Shown: positions 47,562 through 57,925 of the stretch, one piece after another
Numbering within the stretch: the first letter of the stretch is position 1
Layout: every line of letters starts with the position of its first letter
Assembly (NCBI GenBank): GCA_963811685.1
Contig: CAWESK010000007.1
Coordinates: forward strand, 186,001-250,000
Length of the DNA stretch: 64,000 nt
Reading direction: 5' to 3'
Source of the DNA: CAIWHR01 sp963811685
GTDB lineage: Bacteria > Pseudomonadota > Gammaproteobacteria > Burkholderiales > Casimicrobiaceae
Notes under the pieces: model-generated
Told to the model about the DNA's origin: nothing
What the model saw: only the letters and a program-made list of their open reading frames with translations
Database searches by the model: none
Position numbers and translations under genes: made by a program

Positions 47562-49469
47562 ATGACGACGTACAAAGACTTCCACGCGCGCTCGCTTGCC
47601 GAACGCGACGCGTTCTGGCGCGGCGAAGCGGCGAGCATCGACTGGCAGACGCCGTTCACGTCGGTGCTCGATTACTCGAAGCCGCCCTTCGCGAAATGGT
47701 TCGTCGGCGGGCGCACGAACCTCTGCCACAACGCGATCGACCGGCACCTCGCGACGCGGAGCGGGCAGAAGGCGCTCATCTACATCTCGACGGAGACCGG
47801 GGAGGCCCGAACCTACACGTACGCGGAGCTGCATGCCGAAGTGAACCGCTTTGCGGCGGCGCTCCAAGGCGAGGGGGTGGGGCGCGGCGACCGTGTGCTG
47901 ATCTACATGCCGATGATCGCCGAGGCGGCGTTTGCGATGCTCGCATGCGCGCGCATCGGCGCCATTCACTCGGTCGTCTTCGGCGGCTTCGCCGCGGCGA
48001 GCCTCGCGACCCGCATCGACGACGCGAAACCGAAGGTGATGGTGACCTCCGACTGCGGCATGCGCGGCGGCAAGGCAGTGCCGTACAAGCATCTCGTCGA
48101 CGAATCGATCCGCCTCGCGGCGCATCCGCCGAAGCGAGTCATCATCGTCAATCGCGGCCTCGACAAGGCGATGGCGCGCGTGCCCGGCCGCGACGTCGAC
48201 TACGCCGAATTGCGTGCCCGCCACATCGACGCCAGAGTGCCGTGCGAGTGGCTCGAATCCTCGGCGCCGTCGTACATCCTCTATACGTCGGGCACGACGG
48301 GCAAGCCGAAGGGCGTCCAGCGCGACACCGGCGGCTATGCCGTCGCGCTGGCGTCGTCGATGCGGCGGATCTTCTGCGTGGCCCCCGGCGAGACGATGTT
48401 CACGACGAGCGACATCGGCTGGGTCGTCGGGCACAGCTACATCATCTACGGGCCGCTCATCAATGGCTCGACGACGATCATGTACGAGGGGCTGCCGATC
48501 CGTCCGGACCCCGCGATCTGGTGGAAGATCGTCGCCGAGAACGATGTGCGGACGATGTTCAGCTCGCCGACCGCGATCCGGGTGCTGAAAAAGCAGGACC
48601 CGGCGTACATGAAACAGCACGACATCCGCTGTCTCAAGTACCTGTTCCTCGCCGGCGAGCCGCTGGATGAGCCGACGGCTCACTGGGCGACCGATAACCT
48701 CGGCGTCGCGATCGTCGACAACTACTGGCAGACCGAGACGGGGTGGCCGATCCTGTCCGCGCAGCCCGGCGTCGAGGAGACGCCGCGCAAGTTCGGCAGC
48801 CCGTCGTTCGCGGTCTATGGCTACGATGTGAGGCTCTTGCGCGAGGGCACCGGCGAGGAAGCCGGCGCCGACGAGAAGGCGGTGCTGACGATCACGCCGC
48901 CGCTGCCGCCGGGGTGCATGTCCACGGTCTGGGGCGACGACGAGCGCTTCGTGAAGACCTATTTCTCCGATTTCGGACGCAAGCTCGCGTATTCGACGTT
49001 CGACTGGGCCGTGCGGGACAAGGACGGCTACTATTTCGTGCTGGGAAGAACCGACGACGTGATCAATGTCGCCGGCCACCGCCTCGGGACACGCGAGATC
49101 GAGGAAGCCGTGCAGGCGCATCCCGGGATCGCGGAGGTCGCAGTCGTCGGCGTGGCGGACCCGCTCAAGGGTCAGATTCCGGTGGCCTTCGCCGTCGTCA
49201 AGGATCCCGCGAGGGTGGCAACACCCGAAGGCGCCGCGGCGTTGCGCAAGGAAGTGATGGACACGGTGGACCGGGAGCTCGGCGCCATCGGCCGTCCGGG
49301 GGCGGTCCACTTCGTCACCGTGCTGCCGAAGACGCGCTCGGGCAAGCTGTTGCGCCGGTCGATCCAGGCATTGGCGGAAGGACGCGATCCCGGCGATCTG
49401 ACGACGATCGAGGACCCGGCGGCGCTCGAGCAGATCCAGACGGCGCTGGGAATTCACGCCGGCGCATAG
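47562..49469 (+). CDS. prpE: Propionyl-CoA synthetase
   Basis: The protein has 635 residues from an ATG preceded by GAGGAGAG. It is an AMP-forming acyl-CoA synthetase: WFVGGRTNLCHNAIDRHL (about 46-63) is typical of PrpE. ILYTSGTTGKPKGVQRDTGG is the P-loop, NYWQTETGWPI the adenylate site, and GRTDDVINVAGHRLGT the hinge. The C-terminal TRSGKLLRRS holds the catalytic Lys. It activates propionate for the methylcitrate cycle; acetate may also be used. It is about 20 kb from prpBCD and seems to be a single gene. Confidence 0.92.
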   Translation: MTTYKDFHARSLAERDAFWRGEAASIDWQTPFTSVLDYSKPPFAKWFVGGRTNLCHNAIDRHLATRSGQKALIYISTETGEARTYTYAELHAEVNRFAAALQGEGVGRGDRVLIYMPMIAEAAFAMLACARIGAIHSVVFGGFAAASLATRIDDAKPKVMVTSDCGMRGGKAVPYKHLVDESIRLAAHPPKRVIIVNRGLDKAMARVPGRDVDYAELRARHIDARVPCEWLESSAPSYILYTSGTTGKPKGVQRDTGGYAVALASSMRRIFCVAPGETMFTTSDIGWVVGHSYIIYGPLINGSTTIMYEGLPIRPDPAIWWKIVAENDVRTMFSSPTAIRVLKKQDPAYMKQHDIRCLKYLFLAGEPLDEPTAHWATDNLGVAIVDNYWQTETGWPILSAQPGVEETPRKFGSPSFAVYGYDVRLLREGTGEEAGADEKAVLTITPPLPPGCMSTVWGDDERFVKTYFSDFGRKLAYSTFDWAVRDKDGYYFVLGRTDDVINVAGHRLGTREIEEAVQAHPGIAEVAVVGVADPLKGQIPVAFAVVKDPARVATPEGAAALRKEVMDTVDRELGAIGRPGAVHFVTVLPKTRSGKLLRRSIQALAEGRDPGDLTTIEDPAALEQIQTALGIHAGA

Positions 49470-49486
49470 CCTGCGCGGGAGGGAGG

Positions 49487-49516
49487 TTGGGCGCGGGGCG
49501 CCCGGCAGGCGATAAT
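49487..49516 (+). promoter_or_regulatory. Possible sigma-70 promoter of the asparaginase gene
   Basis: TTGGGC (49487-49492) and GATAAT (49511-49516) are spaced 18 bases apart in the 62-base gap after prpE. Transcription would begin about ten bases before the asparaginase ATG, leaving almost no leader and no visible ribosome site. The match is modest. Confidence 0.35.
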
Positions 49517-49531
49517 GCCGGTTTTCGCCCC

Positions 49532-50620
49532 ATGCACAACGAGATCGCTACCCCTTCGCGCGCGGGCAGCCGCGTGGTCGTCCACGCCGCCCCGCCGCAT
49601 GTTCCGCTGGCGGTGGCCACGCGCGGCGATGCCGTCGACGCGATCCACTACGGCTCCGTCGCCGTTGTCGACCGCGACGGCAACCTCCTTCATGCCGCCG
49701 GCGACCCCGCGTTCGTCACGATGACCCGGAGCGCGCTGAAGCCGTTCCAGGCGATGCCGTTCGTCGCCGGCGGCGGCGTCGAGCGCTTTCGCTACACGCC
49801 GGCGCAGGTTGCGCTGCTCTGCGCGAGCCATTCCGGCGAGCCGCGCCACCTCGACGCGGTTGCGGGGATGCTCGCCGCCGCGGGCAACACCGCCGCCGAT
49901 CTCCAATGCGGAACGCACGCGCCCGGGTTCTACGACGTGCGCGGCGAAGTGCCCCCGCCGCCGCCGTATTCGCCGCTCGCGCACAACTGCTCCGGCAAGC
50001 ACAGCGGGATGCTCGCTTACTGCGTCCAGTGCGGATTGCCGAAAGAGACCTATCTCGCTTTCGATCATCCGTTGCAGCAGGCGATTCGCCGCGCGGTTGC
50101 CCACTTCACTTCGACGCCGGAGGGCGCGCTGGTCGCAGGCATCGACGGCTGCTCGGCGCCGAACTACGCGGTGCCGCTTGCGGGTCTCGCGCTCGGCTTC
50201 GCCCGGCTGGCGGCCGACGATCGCGACGCGGAGTATGGCGCCGCGCCAGCGATCCTGGCCGACGCGATGACCGCCCACCCGGAAATGGTCTCCGGCGAAG
50301 GACGCAACGACCTCGCGCTGATGCGCGCGGGCCGCGGCGACTGGGTGACGAAGATCGGCGCCGAGGGCGTCCAGGCGATCGGCATTCGCAGCAGCGGTCT
50401 CGGCATCGCGATCAAGGTGGTAGACGGGGCAAAACGGGGCCTTCACCCGGCGACGGTGGCGACCCTCGACCAGCTTGGATTGCTCGACGCTGCCCAGCGC
50501 GCGGAACTCAAAGAATGGGGCGAGCCCCTCGTCCGCAACTACCGCGGGACCGTCACCGGGCGGGTGCGCCCGACCGTTGTGCTGGACAAGGCCAGCGGCT
50601 CGGTCCTGGGCACCAAATGA
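49532..50620 (+). CDS. Asparaginase, Rhizobium type II (thermolabile) family
   Basis: The protein has 362 residues. Active-site-like stretches of this beta-lactamase-related family are seen: MTRSALKPFQAMPF holding the Ser-x-x-Lys (about 64-77), LCASHSGEPRH, HNCSGKHSGMLAYC (about 150-163) and GIDGCSAPNYAVPL. This is the family of the Rhizobium etli inducible asparaginase, unrelated to E. coli AnsA/AnsB. It hydrolyses asparagine to aspartate and ammonia, probably in the cytoplasm because no signal peptide is seen. It stands alone, followed by a 320-base intergenic region. Confidence 0.88.
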   Translation: MHNEIATPSRAGSRVVVHAAPPHVPLAVATRGDAVDAIHYGSVAVVDRDGNLLHAAGDPAFVTMTRSALKPFQAMPFVAGGGVERFRYTPAQVALLCASHSGEPRHLDAVAGMLAAAGNTAADLQCGTHAPGFYDVRGEVPPPPPYSPLAHNCSGKHSGMLAYCVQCGLPKETYLAFDHPLQQAIRRAVAHFTSTPEGALVAGIDGCSAPNYAVPLAGLALGFARLAADDRDAEYGAAPAILADAMTAHPEMVSGEGRNDLALMRAGRGDWVTKIGAEGVQAIGIRSSGLGIAIKVVDGAKRGLHPATVATLDQLGLLDAAQRAELKEWGEPLVRNYRGTVTGRVRPTVVLDKASGSVLGTK

Positions 50621-50710
50621 GAGCCTTGGGGCCGCCCGGAACGCCTGCGCGAGCAGGGCGATGCCAAGACCCGATGGGCGAGTCTGCGAGCGCCGGTGCC
50701 GACCGACCCG

Positions 50711-50765
50711 CGGGGGGACCGAACGCCCCCTCGGGGGAAGCGGCGCGAAGCGACGCATCGGGGAC
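50711..50765. repeat. Dispersed intergenic GC-rich repeat unit (candidate)
   Basis: A unit built from CCCCCTCGGGGG (50726-50737), followed by a GCGGCGCGAAGCGACGC segment and closing in CGGGGAC, lies in the noncoding gap before rpoE. From memory, very similar units (a C5/G5 hairpin, then a GCGAAGCG-type spacer, then a G-run) are scattered between genes in Comamonadaceae and relatives. Only one clear copy is seen in this window, so repeat status depends on the rest of the genome. The rest of the 50621-50788 gap holds nothing I recognise. Confidence 0.4.
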
Positions 50766-50788
50766 GTCCCACAACCCCGCCCGCGACT

Positions 50789-50815
50789 GAACTTACACGA
50801 GCGGCGACGGTCTGT
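50789..50815 (+). promoter_or_regulatory. Sigma-E (RpoE) autoregulated promoter
   Basis: GAACTT (50789-50794), a 16-base spacer and TCTGT (50811-50815) match the extracytoplasmic sigma-E consensus GAACTT-N16-TCTGA at all but the last base. It lies about 120 bases before the rpoE ATG, where autoregulation is known in other proteobacteria. Confidence 0.85.
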
Positions 50816-50940
50816 CCGTGGAAGCGCAACCCGCGGCCAACGCTGCGGAAAAGCCCCCGGCAGGACCGGGAGTTCCGCGTCGGCGGAGGGGCGGCGCACC
50901 TGCCGTTCGGCGGGCATAACAACGATGATTCAGGGACTGG

Positions 50941-51540
50941 ATGGGTGATCGCGAGGTCGATCAGCAGCTCGTTGTGCGCGCGCAACAAGGTGACAAGCGG
51001 GCATACGAGTTGCTGGTGCTCAAGTACCAGCGGAAGCTCGGGCGGCTGCTGTCGCGGCTGGTGCGCGATCCGGCGGAGGTCGAGGACGTGACGCAGGAAG
51101 CTTTCATCAAGGCGTATCGGGCGCTGCCGAGCTTTCGGGGGGAGAGCGCCTTTTACACCTGGCTCTACCGGATCGGCATCAACACCGCCAAGAACTACCT
51201 GGTCGCGCTGGGCCGGCGGGCGCCGACGTCGACCGGGTTCGACAACGAGGAAGCCGAGAATTTCGAGGACGCCGATCAGCTGCGCGACTCCAACACGCCG
51301 GAGGACGAGCTGCACGGCAAGGAAATTGCTGCAGTAGTCAACCACGCGATGGATGCGCTGCCCGAAGACCTTCGAACCGCGATCACGCTGCGCGAGATCG
51401 AGGGCTTGAGCTATGAGGAAATTGCAAGCGTGATGAATTGCCCGATTGGCACCGTGCGCTCCCGAATCTTCCGGGCGCGCGAGGCCATAGCGACGGAATT
51501 GCGGCCGTTGCTCGGCACCGAAGAAAACCGGAGATGGTGA
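50941..51540 (+). CDS. rpoE: RNA polymerase sigma-E factor (RpoE/AlgU)
   Basis: This 199-residue ECF sigma factor has region 2 (about 10-90) with YQRKLGRLLSRLV and DVTQEAFIKAYRALPSFRG, including the FYTWLYRIGIN core-binding/-10 part. Region 4 (about 135-190) contains ITLREIEGLSYEEIASVMNC and GTVRSRIFRAREAI. It directs transcription of envelope-stress genes. The autoregulatory promoter at 50789 and the overlapping anti-sigma gene (TGATG) confirm its identity as the stress sigma factor. Confidence 0.96.
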   Translation: MGDREVDQQLVVRAQQGDKRAYELLVLKYQRKLGRLLSRLVRDPAEVEDVTQEAFIKAYRALPSFRGESAFYTWLYRIGINTAKNYLVALGRRAPTSTGFDNEEAENFEDADQLRDSNTPEDELHGKEIAAVVNHAMDALPEDLRTAITLREIEGLSYEEIASVMNCPIGTVRSRIFRAREAIATELRPLLGTEENRRW

Positions 51541-52037
51541 TGCCCGACAGTATTTCGCGCCTGATGGACGGTGAGCTCGACGACACGGAAATCGAGATCG
51601 TGTGCAGCCGGCTGCGACGTCCCGACGCCGTGGCGACGTGGGTGTGCTACCACGTGATCGGCGACGCGTTGCGCGGCGGCGCGATGCCGACACCGGGATT
51701 CGCCGATCGCTTCGCGGCGCGGCTCGCCGCCGAGCCCACGGTGATTGCGCCGGGCGCGCAGCGCAGCCGTCCGTTGCCCGTTACGTGGGCCGTGGCCGCG
51801 ACCATCGCCGCCGTCAGCGTCGTCGGCTGGGTGGCCAACGCAACGCTCGACAGCTCGCCTTCGGCGATCGCCAAGGCGCGCGAGGCGTCCACGGTGCGCG
51901 CGGCGCAGCTTCGCCCGCCGGCCATTCCGACCGACTATCTGCTCGCGCACCGCGAGTATTCGCCCACGGCTCCGATCGAAGGAATCGGTCCCGGCTTGCG
52001 TACTGCGGCCGCGGTCGGTTCCGATGCGCGCCCGTAG
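51540..52037 (+). CDS. rseA: Anti-sigma-E factor RseA
   Basis: The protein has 165 residues. The N-terminal cytoplasmic domain starts DSISRLMDGELDD, with WVCYHVIGDALRG at about 34-46, as in RseA/MucA. A transmembrane helix (about 81-99) is followed by a periplasmic tail. It holds RpoE at the membrane until proteolysis releases it. Its ATG overlaps the rpoE stop and GGAG is six bases upstream; an ATG six bases earlier is also in frame. RseB is encoded next. Confidence 0.9.
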   Translation: MPDSISRLMDGELDDTEIEIVCSRLRRPDAVATWVCYHVIGDALRGGAMPTPGFADRFAARLAAEPTVIAPGAQRSRPLPVTWAVAATIAAVSVVGWVANATLDSSPSAIAKAREASTVRAAQLRPPAIPTDYLLAHREYSPTAPIEGIGPGLRTAAAVGSDARP

Positions 52038-52061
52038 ATTTCGCATCCACGGAGCGAACCC

Positions 52062-53073
52062 TTGACCGGACATCGCGCGATGGGGGCCCCCGTGCGGGCC
52101 GCGACGACCGTGTGCCGCGCCCCTCGAGCGTGGATGGCGGCGCTGGTGCTCGCTGGCTGTGCGTTCGCGCCGCTGGCGGCGGCGCAGGACGCGACTGCGC
52201 TGCTCAGTCGCGCCGCCACCGCGGCCCGTCTCCTCAATTACACCGGCACGCTCGTCTACCAGCACGCCGGCCGCGTCGAAACGACGCGGCTCGTGCATCT
52301 GAACGAGGGCGGCAAGGAATTCGAGAAGCTCGTCAACCTCGAGGGCCCGCCGCGCGAAGTCATCCGCAGCGATGGCGAAGTGCGCTGCTACTACCCCGAC
52401 GCCAAGGTCGTGCGTATCGAGCCGCGGACGTTTCGCAATGCGTTTCCGTCACTCTCGGCACAGCAGCAGAAGGCCCTCACCGAATATTATGAGTTACGCA
52501 AGGCCGAGGCCGATCGAGTCGCGGGCCTCGATGTGCAAGCCTGGGTGTTCGAGCCCAAGGACGGCCTGCGCTATGGGCAGAAGCTCTGGTTCGAGCGCGT
52601 GACCGGCCTCCTGCTCAAGGCGCGGATCCAGAACGAGCGCAACGAGCCGGTCGAAGTGTTCACGTTCACCGACATGTCGATCGGCGGCAAGATCGACCAT
52701 GAGATGGTGAAGGCGTCATGGCCCCCCGCGCCGCCGGCATGGCAGGTGCACGACGCCGGTCCTGCCGAAGCGGACGCCGCGGACACCGGCTGGGTGATCC
52801 GGGGGGCGCCGCCGGGATTCTCGCGCGTCTGCCGAAGGCTACCGCACGTTGCGCGGCAAGCGCTCGCCGGTCGCCCATATCGTCTATTCGGACGGCCTCG
52901 TCGCTGTTTCCGTATTCGTCGAGCCCGCCGCGGGCGTGCATCCCGTGGGCCTCCTGCAGCAGGGGGGCGTCAATGTGTTCGTCCGCGACGCCGACGGCTA
53001 CGTGGTGACGGCGCTGGGCGAGGCGCCGGCGACGACCATCCGCCAGATTGCCAATTCGGTGTCGCATCGCTAA
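52062..53073 (+). CDS. rseB: Sigma-E regulator RseB/MucB, frame broken near 52820
   Basis: This periplasmic protein of about 337 residues starts at a TTG with GGAG seven bases upstream. A signal peptide ends near LAAAQ (about 42). The large MucB/RseB domain contains YTGTLVYQHAGRVETTRLVH and EGPPREVIRSDGEVRCYYPD. The first frame fails at about residue 255. The neighbouring frame continues with EGYRTLRGKRSPVAHIVYSD and SVFVEPAAGVHPVG, the small C-terminal domain, to TAA at 53073. A one-base error around 52800-52840 is likely. RseB shields RseA from cleavage and senses mislocalised lipids or lipoproteins. Confidence 0.85.
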
Positions 53074-53120
53074 CGCGGCGCCTGTCGTACGCTGATACGT
53101 TCCCCTGGAGACCGACCCCC

Positions 53121-54572
53121 ATGATGTTCCGCAATCGCTCCCCGTTTGCCGCCGCCGCGCTGGCCGCGGTCGTGTCCGTGTTCGCGGTCCTGGCTTCGCC
53201 CGCGGCAGCGCAAGGCAGGCTCGCGAACCTGCCCGATTTCACGGAGCTCTACGAGAAGCAGGCGCCGGCGGTGGTCAGCATCGACGTCACGCAGAAGATC
53301 GCCAGATCGCGCGGGCCCGAGTTGTCCGAGGACGACCCGTTCTATGAATTCTTCCGCCGTTTCAACCAGATCCCGCGTCGCGGCCCCGCGCCACGTGATT
53401 TCGATCAGCAGTCGGTCGGTTCCGGCTTCATCATTTCGGCGGACGGTTTTCTCATCACCAACGCGCACGTCGTCGACGGCGCGGACGAAGTGAACGTGAA
53501 GCTCGCCGACAAGCGCGAGTTCAAGGCCAAGGTCATCGGCGCGGACAAGCGCACCGACGTCGCGTTGCTCAAGATCGAAGCCAAGGACCTGCCGAAGGTC
53601 ACGATCGGCGACCCTGACAAGCTGAAGGTCGGCGAGTGGGTGGTCGCGATCGGCAAGCCGTTCGGTCTCGAGAACACGATGACGGCCGGCATCGTCAGCG
53701 CGAAGGGGCGCGACCTGCCGCAGGAAAACCTCGTGCCCTACATCCAGACCGACGCGGCGGTGAACCCCGGCAATTCGGGCGGTCCGCTGTTCAATCTCAA
53801 GGGCGAAGTCGTCGGCATCAACTCGCTCATCTTCTCGCAGACCGGCGGCTACATGGGGCTGTCGTTCGCGATCCCGATCGACATCGCGATGAACGCGGCG
53901 GGCCAGCTGAAGGACAAGGGCAGGGTCACGCGCGGCCGGATCGGCGTCCAGATCCAGGAAGTGACGAAGGAAACCGCCGAGGCGTTCGGGCTGCCGAAGC
54001 AGGGCGGCGCCCTCGTCAACTCGGTGGAGAAGGGCGGGCCGGCGGAAAAGGCGGGCGTCGAGGCCGGCGACATCATCGTCAAGGCGGATGGCCGCGACGT
54101 GCACACGTCGAGCGAGCTGCCGCGCATCATCACGGCGATCAAGCCCGGAGCAAAAGTGACGCTCACGATCTTTCGCAAGGGCGCGCAGCGCGAGTTCGCC
54201 GTGACCGTCGCCGAGCTCAAGGAAGATCAGGTCGCAACGCCCACCCGCCGCGGCGGCGCGGCGCCGAAGGAAAAGGCGAAGCCCAATCGGCTGGGTCTCG
54301 CTCTCGCCGACCTCACCGACGAGCAGAAGAAGGAGCTCGAGATCAAGGGCGGCGTGCTGATCGAGGATGTGACGGGCTCCGTGCGCGGCAACGTGCGGCC
54401 GGGCGACGTAATCCTCGCCATCGTCAACCGCGGGCAGACGACCGACGCGAAGAGCGCGGAACAGGTGAACGGCTTCCTGGCGAAGCTCGACAAGGGCGCA
54501 TCGGTGACGTTCCGCCTGAAGCGCGGCGAGCAGGAGTTCTTCTCGACGCTGAAGATCAACAATGGCGACTAG
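53121..54572 (+). CDS. mucD: Do-family periplasmic serine protease (MucD/DegP)
   Basis: The protein has 483 residues. A signal peptide ends near SPAAAQ (about 31). The protease domain has His116 (TNAHVVDG), Asp146 (KRTDVALLKI) and Ser219 (GNSGGPLF), followed by two PDZ domains (about 265-360 and 385-480). It follows rpoE-rseA-rseB, the usual place of mucD, and should clear misfolded periplasmic proteins under sigma-E control. ATG 53121 and ATG 53124 are both possible starts with GGAG upstream. It resembles the protein encoded at 1697-3148, particularly in the protease core. Confidence 0.95.
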   Translation: MMFRNRSPFAAAALAAVVSVFAVLASPAAAQGRLANLPDFTELYEKQAPAVVSIDVTQKIARSRGPELSEDDPFYEFFRRFNQIPRRGPAPRDFDQQSVGSGFIISADGFLITNAHVVDGADEVNVKLADKREFKAKVIGADKRTDVALLKIEAKDLPKVTIGDPDKLKVGEWVVAIGKPFGLENTMTAGIVSAKGRDLPQENLVPYIQTDAAVNPGNSGGPLFNLKGEVVGINSLIFSQTGGYMGLSFAIPIDIAMNAAGQLKDKGRVTRGRIGVQIQEVTKETAEAFGLPKQGGALVNSVEKGGPAEKAGVEAGDIIVKADGRDVHTSSELPRIITAIKPGAKVTLTIFRKGAQREFAVTVAELKEDQVATPTRRGGAAPKEKAKPNRLGLALADLTDEQKKELEIKGGVLIEDVTGSVRGNVRPGDVILAIVNRGQTTDAKSAEQVNGFLAKLDKGASVTFRLKRGEQEFFSTLKINNGD

Positions 54573-54585
54573 GTGGGGCCCGCAA

Positions 54586-55024
54586 GTGAAGCTCACGCTG
54601 CTGTGCCGCGGGGTCTGCAAGCCACGAGGAGCGCGGCGCAGGCGGGCAGCGCGGCGGAGTTTCGGCGTCGTGCGCGAGCGAATCGCTCGGCTCGCTTCGC
54701 GCATCCCATCGCCGGCAACCGCTCATGCGACCTGCTGGCCCTCCGGCTGCGCGCGCCTATTGCCACCTCTGCGACGAGATGCTCGCGGAGGTGGAACCGA
54801 TGGCGCAGGCGTGCGGCGCGGTCGTCGAAGTGATCGACGTCGATGCGCCGGCGCACGCCGCGCTCGAAGCCGAGTGGGGGGACCGGGTGCCGGCGCTTTT
54901 CGCCGGCGAGCCGCGCGTCGGCAACCTGCTGTGCCATTACCGGCTCGACCGCGACCGCGTTGACGCGGGCGCTGCCCCCTGCGGCGGGCCGCTAGGTCGC
55001 ATTGCGGTCGGAAATCCGCTATAA
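54586..55024 (+). CDS. Glutaredoxin-like (DUF836) protein, interrupted
   Basis: A GTG at 54586 begins VKLTLLCR, the usual first strand of the small glutaredoxin-like DUF836 proteins. The expected redox motif CHLCDEM (YCHLCDEM) and the rest of the domain (VEVIDVDAP, WGDRVPALFAG) appear only from about 54757. They are in a different frame, which is open from 54725 and ends at 55024. About 140 bases of arginine-rich, GAGCGA-containing sequence separate the halves. This may be an insertion of an intergenic repeat or an assembly fault. As read, the downstream frame could still make a 99-residue protein from the ATG at 54725. DUF836 genes commonly lie between mucD and lepA in this group. Confidence 0.55.
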
Positions 55025-55025
55025 T
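55020..55025 (+). promoter_or_regulatory. -10 element of a possible lepA promoter
   Basis: A perfect TATAAT overlaps the stop codon of the glutaredoxin-like frame, 75 bases before the lepA start. No good -35 is spaced 16-18 bases upstream; TTGCGG is only 12 bases away. Initiation here would place the hairpin at 55044-55072 in the lepA leader. Confidence 0.4.
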
Positions 55026-55043
55026 TCAACGTCTTTGCGGCGG

Positions 55044-55072
55044 CAAAGGGGCACTGGACCGGTGCCCCTTTG
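55044..55072 (+). terminator. Hairpin with short T-run between the sigma-E operon and lepA
   Basis: CAAAGGGGCAC (55044-55054) and GTGCCCCTTTG (55062-55072) make a perfect 11-base stem with a seven-base loop, followed by TTTT. It fits an intrinsic terminator for the upstream rpoE-to-glutaredoxin transcript. Because it also lies between a TATAAT and the lepA start, it could act as an attenuator. Confidence 0.65.
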
Positions 55073-55099
55073 TTTTGGCGCTTCGATCGAGCCACCCCC

Positions 55100-56893
<1,794 letters not shown>

Positions 56894-57056
56894 ACCCCCG
56901 GTCATCCGACCAAACCCCGGAACAGCGGGGCGAACGGCGGTCCGGGCACGGGACGGCGTCGCGCCGTCGTGGGAGAATTCGCGCGCTTCCGGTTTCCGCG
57001 CGGCGATCGATTGCGGCGCCGCCGGCGACTAACCTTCCCGAAGAGCCACAAGAACA

Positions 57057-57890
57057 ATGAACTTTGCGCTGATCCTCTTTATCGCGACGCTTCTGACCGG
57101 CGCCATTGCGCTCGCCGACCGCCTCGTTTTCCGGAAGCGGCGCGCGCCCGGCGCGCCGGAACCCTGGTGGATCGAGTATCCGAAGAGTTTCTTCCCCGTG
57201 CTTCTCATCGTGTTCGCGCTGCGGAGCTTCGTGGCGGAGCCGTTCAAGATTCCGTCGTCGTCGATGCGGCCCACGCTCGAGGTGGGCGATTTCATCCTGG
57301 TCAACAAGTTCGCGTACGGAATCCGGCTGCCCATCATCGAGCAGAAGATCATCTCGATCGACGATCCGAAGCGCGGGGACGTGGTCGTATTCCGCTATCC
57401 TCTGAACCCCTCGCAGGATTTCATCAAGCGCGTGATCGGTGTCGGCGGCGATACCGTCGTCTACAAGGACAAGCGGCTCACCGTCAACGGCGTGCCGTGG
57501 CCGGTGAAGGCCGATGGCGTCTACGGCTACCCGGAGGGGCTGCGCTACGAGTCCCTGGCGCGGGGGACCGAGACGGTGCAGACGGGCGCAGGGCCGAAGG
57601 AGCACGATATCGCGACCGACCCGTCCATGTCGGCGGTCAGCCCCGGTGCCGTGCGGCCGTTCCCCGGGAAGGAGAACTGCGATTACAATCCGGACGGCAG
57701 CGGCTTTGTCTGCAAGGTGCCGACGGGCCATTACTTCATGATGGGCGACAACCGCGACCGCAGCGACGACAGCCGTTACTGGGGCTTCGTGCCGGACGAT
57801 CACATCCGCGGGCGGGCGTTCTTCATCTGGTTCAACTGGGACGACATCACGAGCTTCGCGTGGAAGCGCATCGGCAGCGGGATCCGGTGA
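57057..57890 (+). CDS. lepB: Signal peptidase I
   Basis: This 277-residue protein has two N-terminal transmembrane segments (about 2-22 and 46-63). The periplasmic catalytic domain has Ser69 (PSSSMRPTL) and Lys124 (DFIKRVIGVGGD) as the dyad, and the C-terminal box MMGDNRDRSDDSRYWGFVP. It removes signal peptides from exported proteins, such as the two Do proteases here. It follows lepA after 163 bases in which no gene or clear signal is seen. Confidence 0.96.
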   Translation: MNFALILFIATLLTGAIALADRLVFRKRRAPGAPEPWWIEYPKSFFPVLLIVFALRSFVAEPFKIPSSSMRPTLEVGDFILVNKFAYGIRLPIIEQKIISIDDPKRGDVVVFRYPLNPSQDFIKRVIGVGGDTVVYKDKRLTVNGVPWPVKADGVYGYPEGLRYESLARGTETVQTGAGPKEHDIATDPSMSAVSPGAVRPFPGKENCDYNPDGSGFVCKVPTGHYFMMGDNRDRSDDSRYWGFVPDDHIRGRAFFIWFNWDDITSFAWKRIGSGIR

Positions 57891-57925
57891 CGCTCCGGGC
57901 GGAGCAAGCGCGAGAAGGGGAGAAG

